From Opitutaceae bacterium (GTDB taxonomy: Bacteria; Verrucomicrobiota; Verrucomicrobiia; Opitutales; Opitutaceae): 9,549 nucleotides of DNA. How positions within the stretch are numbered: position 1 is the first letter of the stretch; every line of letters begins with the position of its first letter. The stretch covers positions 1-9,549 of the forward strand of contig JAITDF010000475.1 in NCBI GenBank assembly GCA_031282705.1, read 5' to 3'. A model generated the notes under the pieces. That model ran no database searches. It was given only the letters and a program-made list of their open reading frames with translations, and was not told the origin of the DNA. The position numbers were made by a program, and so were the translations under genes. Positions 6,374 through 9,549 of the stretch are shown one piece after another.

Positions 6374-9136
6374 TTAAAATTTGACGCTGGCGGAAAAGTA
6401 TATCTGACGGGGCGCGAGGTAGCCCTTGTCATACCATTGCTGGTCATCGAAAAGATTGACCACATTCAGGAGAAAATCCGCATTGTAGGGGCCGATCTTG
6501 AATCTATAGCCCATATTGACGTCATAGGAGTCCCTTGATTGCAACTTATTCCGGATGGCCGCGACCACCGGGGGAATATTATTGGTCAGATCGGGCGCCG
6601 TGTAACGAACCGTCACGGTCTCGCGAGGCCCGTCAATCTTGACGCCGAAATTCACCCAAAGCCCCTTCATGAATCCTTTTTTGAATTCGTATCTTGTGAA
6701 CGCCCGGAATATATGCCTTGAAACATTGTTGGGGTTTGTGCCGATATAGATATCGGCGTTTTGGAACGGGCTTGTCACTTGAAACTGGTAGATGGGGTCC
6801 GTTGGATCGCGGCTTGGGGTCACAAACGGGGCCATCGAGGTGATTTTCCCGTCATTATACAGATATTTCAAGTTCACCAGCCAACTTGAATTCACCCTGT
6901 AGTCGATGGCAATCTCGCCGCCGGTGACCTGGAAACTATTATTCAAGTCCGCCGAGAACCCGCTCGTGCTGCTTGGATTGTTTGTAAAGGCAAAGGGGAC
7001 GCCCCGGATTACGCCATTTTTCGTCTTGTTTTTATATACGGCGCCGGTCAGCCATATCTTCCTCGCAAAGCCCTGCCATTTGAAGCCCAGCTCCATGTTC
7101 TGGTATTCGGGGGCCTCCAGCGGGACCATGTTGCCATCCATGGCGGTATATACCGCTCCGGGATTTACCGCGCGTGAAAAGTTCGAGTATATGTTGAGGG
7201 CGTCCGTGATGTTCCAGGCAATGTTAAAGGATGGATTTGTCGCCTTGATGGGTTCGGCGCGATTGATATAAGTGGTTGACGCGCTCCATTCCTTCCTGAG
7301 GCGTCCCGTGTTCCGGCTCACGCCGGTGGCGGGGTCATAAACGATGTAAGCCTGACTGCCCGTGCCTTCAAAGTCGGTCGCCCCCACTGGTATGAACTGC
7401 CCGGTTTTCGGACCAGTTATATAAGTGGCATAGGGGTTGACATTTATGCCGTTAAAATCCGGATCGCCCGGCAAAATGACCGAGCCCTCCGGTCCATTGA
7501 GATTTCCCGCCGTGCGGTAGGCCCTGCCTATTCTGTCGTTTCGCACATACAAGACCCCCAATGTGGTGATCACTTTGCCCCTGAACCAGCTGCTGACAAC
7601 ATTGGCATACAGATTTGTGTCAAAATAGGTGCCTTTCGTCCAATATGGCGCTTGATAGGATGGTATGCTGTCATCCCATCTTTTGACCGACTGGTAATCC
7701 GTTGTGGAGCGGAAGAAGGACAGGATTTGATCATCGGTCAAACGCGGCGCCATATACGCCCCCGTCGAGTCCTTCGCGCCGCGATAATTCGACTCCCAGT
7801 CAAAGTTGTTATCCCGATAAATATATCTGCTTTTTCCTCGATCCTGTGTTTGATAATATTTCTGGTAAGTGGCGCCGAGTATGAACTTGTTCTCCACCAA
7901 TTTTTTGATTTTCAGATTATAATAAAGCTCGGCCATCCACGCCGGGCGGCTGTTGGCGGCATCGCCCACGGGATCACCCTGGGCATAACGAAGAACGGCG
8001 CCATCATCCCGCAATAATGACAGGAAACGGGAGTCCGTGCGCAACGCCATCGGCACGGCGCCGTCATTCTTGCCATTTTGCACAAAGGTGACACTCATGT
8101 TTCTAAATTTCACGTGATACTCCTCAAAATTCCAGCCGAGCCGCAATTGCAGGTCATCGGTGATTTTTTGCGTCAGCATGACCGAATACTGGTATGCCCT
8201 CCGTTTGAAATAGGTATCCGGACCGCCCCACCGGAAGGTGCGAAAATCGGGCGTTTGCAACAGTTTGTCCCATTCATCGGCCTCGGCGCGCCCGTCTATG
8301 GAGACGCCATAGGCGCTGCGATCCGTGATCTGCCCGTTGTCAATGCGGTCCTCCTTGTTGGATTGAAACTCATATTCAAATTTCAAAAGCGTGTTTTTGA
8401 ATGGCTGGTAAACGACAATGGGATTCACGTCGAACCGTTCGAGTTCTTTATAATCAATTATGTTTTTGTTGCGCGTATAGACCGCGGGCATCACATAGCG
8501 CAACTTGCCGCTCCTGGTGAGCGGCCCGCCCATCTGGTATTCGGTGCGATAATAGTCATATTTTCCAAAACGCTGCCTGAGATAATAGCTCGGGCGGGGC
8601 AGCGGCACCGGGCCGCTGTAGGAAATGACTCCGCCCATGTTGCCTTGTCCATACAGCGTGCCCCCCGGCCCGCTGAGCGCATCAATGCGGGAGATCGACA
8701 CGGTGTCCGCGGGAAATGTGCGCTTGAAACCATTTTTGATGATTTCCCCCACCTCCTGTCCGCGGATGGTGACGTTCGGGGCATCAGTGTTGAATGGATT
8801 TGTCGTGGATGCCGTGGCGTTGTAGGCAAGCTGCATGCCACCCACATACTCAAGGGCCTGATAAATATCGGCAGCCCCCATCTCGGTCATAAAATCCTTG
8901 GTCACGACCTGCACCTGCACGGGCAGATCCTTGATCGGTGCGTTGAACGCGGTGCCGGCTGATGTGTTGGCGGCCCGATAACCGTCCTCATCGGGCACCA
9001 CGGTGAAGACATCCATGATGACAATGTCTTCATGGATTGATTTGTCAGTGGAGGCATCCGTCGGCTTGACAGCCTGGGCAAACGAGGCGGCTGGAATGGC
9101 GCATGCGAGAAGGCACGCAAGTAATCTAGGGGTCAT
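6374..9136 (-). CDS. TonB-dependent outer-membrane receptor
   Basis: This 920-residue receptor would import a ligand across the outer membrane using TonB-ExbBD energy. Residues 1-20 form a signal peptide (ending SFA-Q). EDIVIMDVFT (36-45) is the likely TonB box. The plug domain (about 50-180) shows LPVQVQVVTKDFM (71-83), NVTIRG (121-126) and SGPGGTLYG (155-163) followed by GNMGGVIS. The rest is a 22-strand-type barrel rich in aromatic strands, with late motifs of siderophore-receptor style (ELGFKW, GGEIAIDYRV) and a C-terminal SVKF. There is no N-terminal carboxypeptidase-like domain, so it is not a classical SusC, and no SusD-like gene is present. Opitutaceae have many such receptors and their ligands are mostly unknown. 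The lyase two genes downstream suggests an oligosaccharide, but an iron complex or vitamin is not excluded. ATG at 9136 was chosen because the signal peptide starts there; a TTG at 9241 gives an extension unlike a signal sequence. Confidence 0.9.
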   Translation of the reverse strand: MTPRLLACLLACAIPAASFAQAVKPTDASTDKSIHEDIVIMDVFTVVPDEDGYRAANTSAGTAFNAPIKDLPVQVQVVTKDFMTEMGAADIYQALEYVGGMQLAYNATASTTNPFNTDAPNVTIRGQEVGEIIKNGFKRTFPADTVSISRIDALSGPGGTLYGQGNMGGVISYSGPVPLPRPSYYLRQRFGKYDYYRTEYQMGGPLTRSGKLRYVMPAVYTRNKNIIDYKELERFDVNPIVVYQPFKNTLLKFEYEFQSNKEDRIDNGQITDRSAYGVSIDGRAEADEWDKLLQTPDFRTFRWGGPDTYFKRRAYQYSVMLTQKITDDLQLRLGWNFEEYHVKFRNMSVTFVQNGKNDGAVPMALRTDSRFLSLLRDDGAVLRYAQGDPVGDAANSRPAWMAELYYNLKIKKLVENKFILGATYQKYYQTQDRGKSRYIYRDNNFDWESNYRGAKDSTGAYMAPRLTDDQILSFFRSTTDYQSVKRWDDSIPSYQAPYWTKGTYFDTNLYANVVSSWFRGKVITTLGVLYVRNDRIGRAYRTAGNLNGPEGSVILPGDPDFNGINVNPYATYITGPKTGQFIPVGATDFEGTGSQAYIVYDPATGVSRNTGRLRKEWSASTTYINRAEPIKATNPSFNIAWNITDALNIYSNFSRAVNPGAVYTAMDGNMVPLEAPEYQNMELGFKWQGFARKIWLTGAVYKNKTKNGVIRGVPFAFTNNPSSTSGFSADLNNSFQVTGGEIAIDYRVNSSWLVNLKYLYNDGKITSMAPFVTPSRDPTDPIYQFQVTSPFQNADIYIGTNPNNVSRHIFRAFTRYEFKKGFMKGLWVNFGVKIDGPRETVTVRYTAPDLTNNIPPVVAAIRNKLQSRDSYDVNMGYRFKIGPYNADFLLNVVNLFDDQQWYDKGYLAPRQIYFSASVKF

Positions 9137-9251
9137 GGTTACAATTATTAGGTTTGAGTTGTGGTTTGAAGACCAGTGAGGGCAAAGGCGGAGGAGAAAT
9201 CTGATGCGACAACAAAAACGCCTTTCTTGATTTTTCCACAACGCGAGTTTC

Positions 9252-9280
9252 AGTTTACGTTAAATAAACCCGCCTGTCGC
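9252..9280 (-). promoter_or_regulatory. Candidate promoter of the receptor operon
   Basis: On the minus strand GCGACA (9280-9275) and TAAACT (9257-9252) lie 17 bases apart. Each matches four of six positions of the sigma-70 boxes. This would give a leader of about 110 bases. The whole stretch 9137-9303 has no gene and is AT-richer than its surroundings, with a TAATAATT run just before the start codon. No Shine-Dalgarno sequence, operator palindrome or riboswitch was recognised. Matches of this quality occur by chance, so the call is tentative. Confidence 0.25.
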
Positions 9281-9303
9281 TATTTCGAATGGATTTCACA
9301 TCG

Positions 9304-9549
9304 CGCCGCCGCGAAGCGGGGACAGCGATTGGCCTTTTCAGCCCCGGAGGGGCGGCGGCTCTTAGCCGTGGGTGACAGGAACCCACGGAATCCATCAAGA
9401 AAAGAATGAGCCCTGCAAGGGCGACAGCGAGGGGAGGGCGGGGAAAATGCGATGACGCGAACGGCGCGCGCTGCCGCCCTTTCAGGGCTTGGTTTTTATA
9501 ACGTTTTCCGTGGGTTCCTCGCTGCGCTCGTCACCCACGGCTAAATGCC
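9304..9549. repeat. Palindromic intergenic repeat cluster, cut by the window end
   Basis: The element is a large imperfect inverted repeat. CCGTGGGT/ACCCACGG forms a hairpin at 9366-9388 with a 7-base loop and again at 9508-9540 with a 17-base loop; the two hairpins are reverse complements of each other apart from loop length. Between them, AGCCCTGCAAGGGCGACAGCG-like sequence at 9409-9429 pairs with 9469-9489 at 19 of 21 positions. Smaller stems are CCGC-gaa-GCGG (9309-9319) and GCCCC-GGA-GGGGC (9341-9353). There is no supportable coding frame. I recall similar 'GCCCCGGAGGGGC ... CCGTGGGT' sequences as abundant intergenic repeats in Verrucomicrobiota and Planctomycetota; that is memory, not a search. 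The element probably continues past the right edge. Confidence 0.7.

Noticed and set aside
9137..9241. TTG at 9241 as the receptor start
   Set aside because: The extension is Arg/Cys-rich and unlike a signal peptide, whereas the ATG at 9136 is followed directly by one.

Overview
The window looks like chromosomal DNA of a Gram-negative Verrucomicrobiota member, most likely of the Opitutaceae. The evidence is protein style: a TonB-dependent receptor with the TonB-box and plug wording typical of that family, an autotransporter with a 'W-x-G-x-A-D-x-N-W-F-N-P-x-N-W' opening and an 'SPG...GNYNQ' passenger end, and intergenic DNA full of palindromic repeats. None of the three genes has a recognisable Shine-Dalgarno sequence. 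No tRNA, rRNA, CRISPR array, transposase or integrase was seen. The species assignment is an inference, because no database could be searched.

There are three genes, all on the minus strand and transcribed from right to left. First is an outer-membrane TonB-dependent receptor (9136 to 6374). After only 18 bases comes a type Va autotransporter (6355 to 3911). After a 294-base gap comes a secreted heparinase II/III-type polysaccharide lyase (3616 to 371). Flanking or intergenic DNA: 1-370 holds several hairpins and a composite inverted repeat; 3617-3910 holds a regulatory-looking lyase leader and a long imperfect inverted repeat (3722-3899); 9137-9549 holds the putative promoter region of the receptor and a 250-base palindromic repeat cluster that runs off the window.

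The simplest reading is a small polyanionic-glycan acquisition locus. The lyase would cut a uronic-acid-containing polysaccharide by beta-elimination, the receptor would import oligosaccharides (or a cofactor) by TonB energy, and the autotransporter would display a beta-helical passenger at the surface, where Bacteroidota would use a SusD-type lipoprotein. Tight coupling of receptor and autotransporter is seen in the sequence; the shared role and the substrate are inferred. The lyase may be transcribed with the other two or separately, because the long hairpin and its own repeat-rich leader separate it from them.
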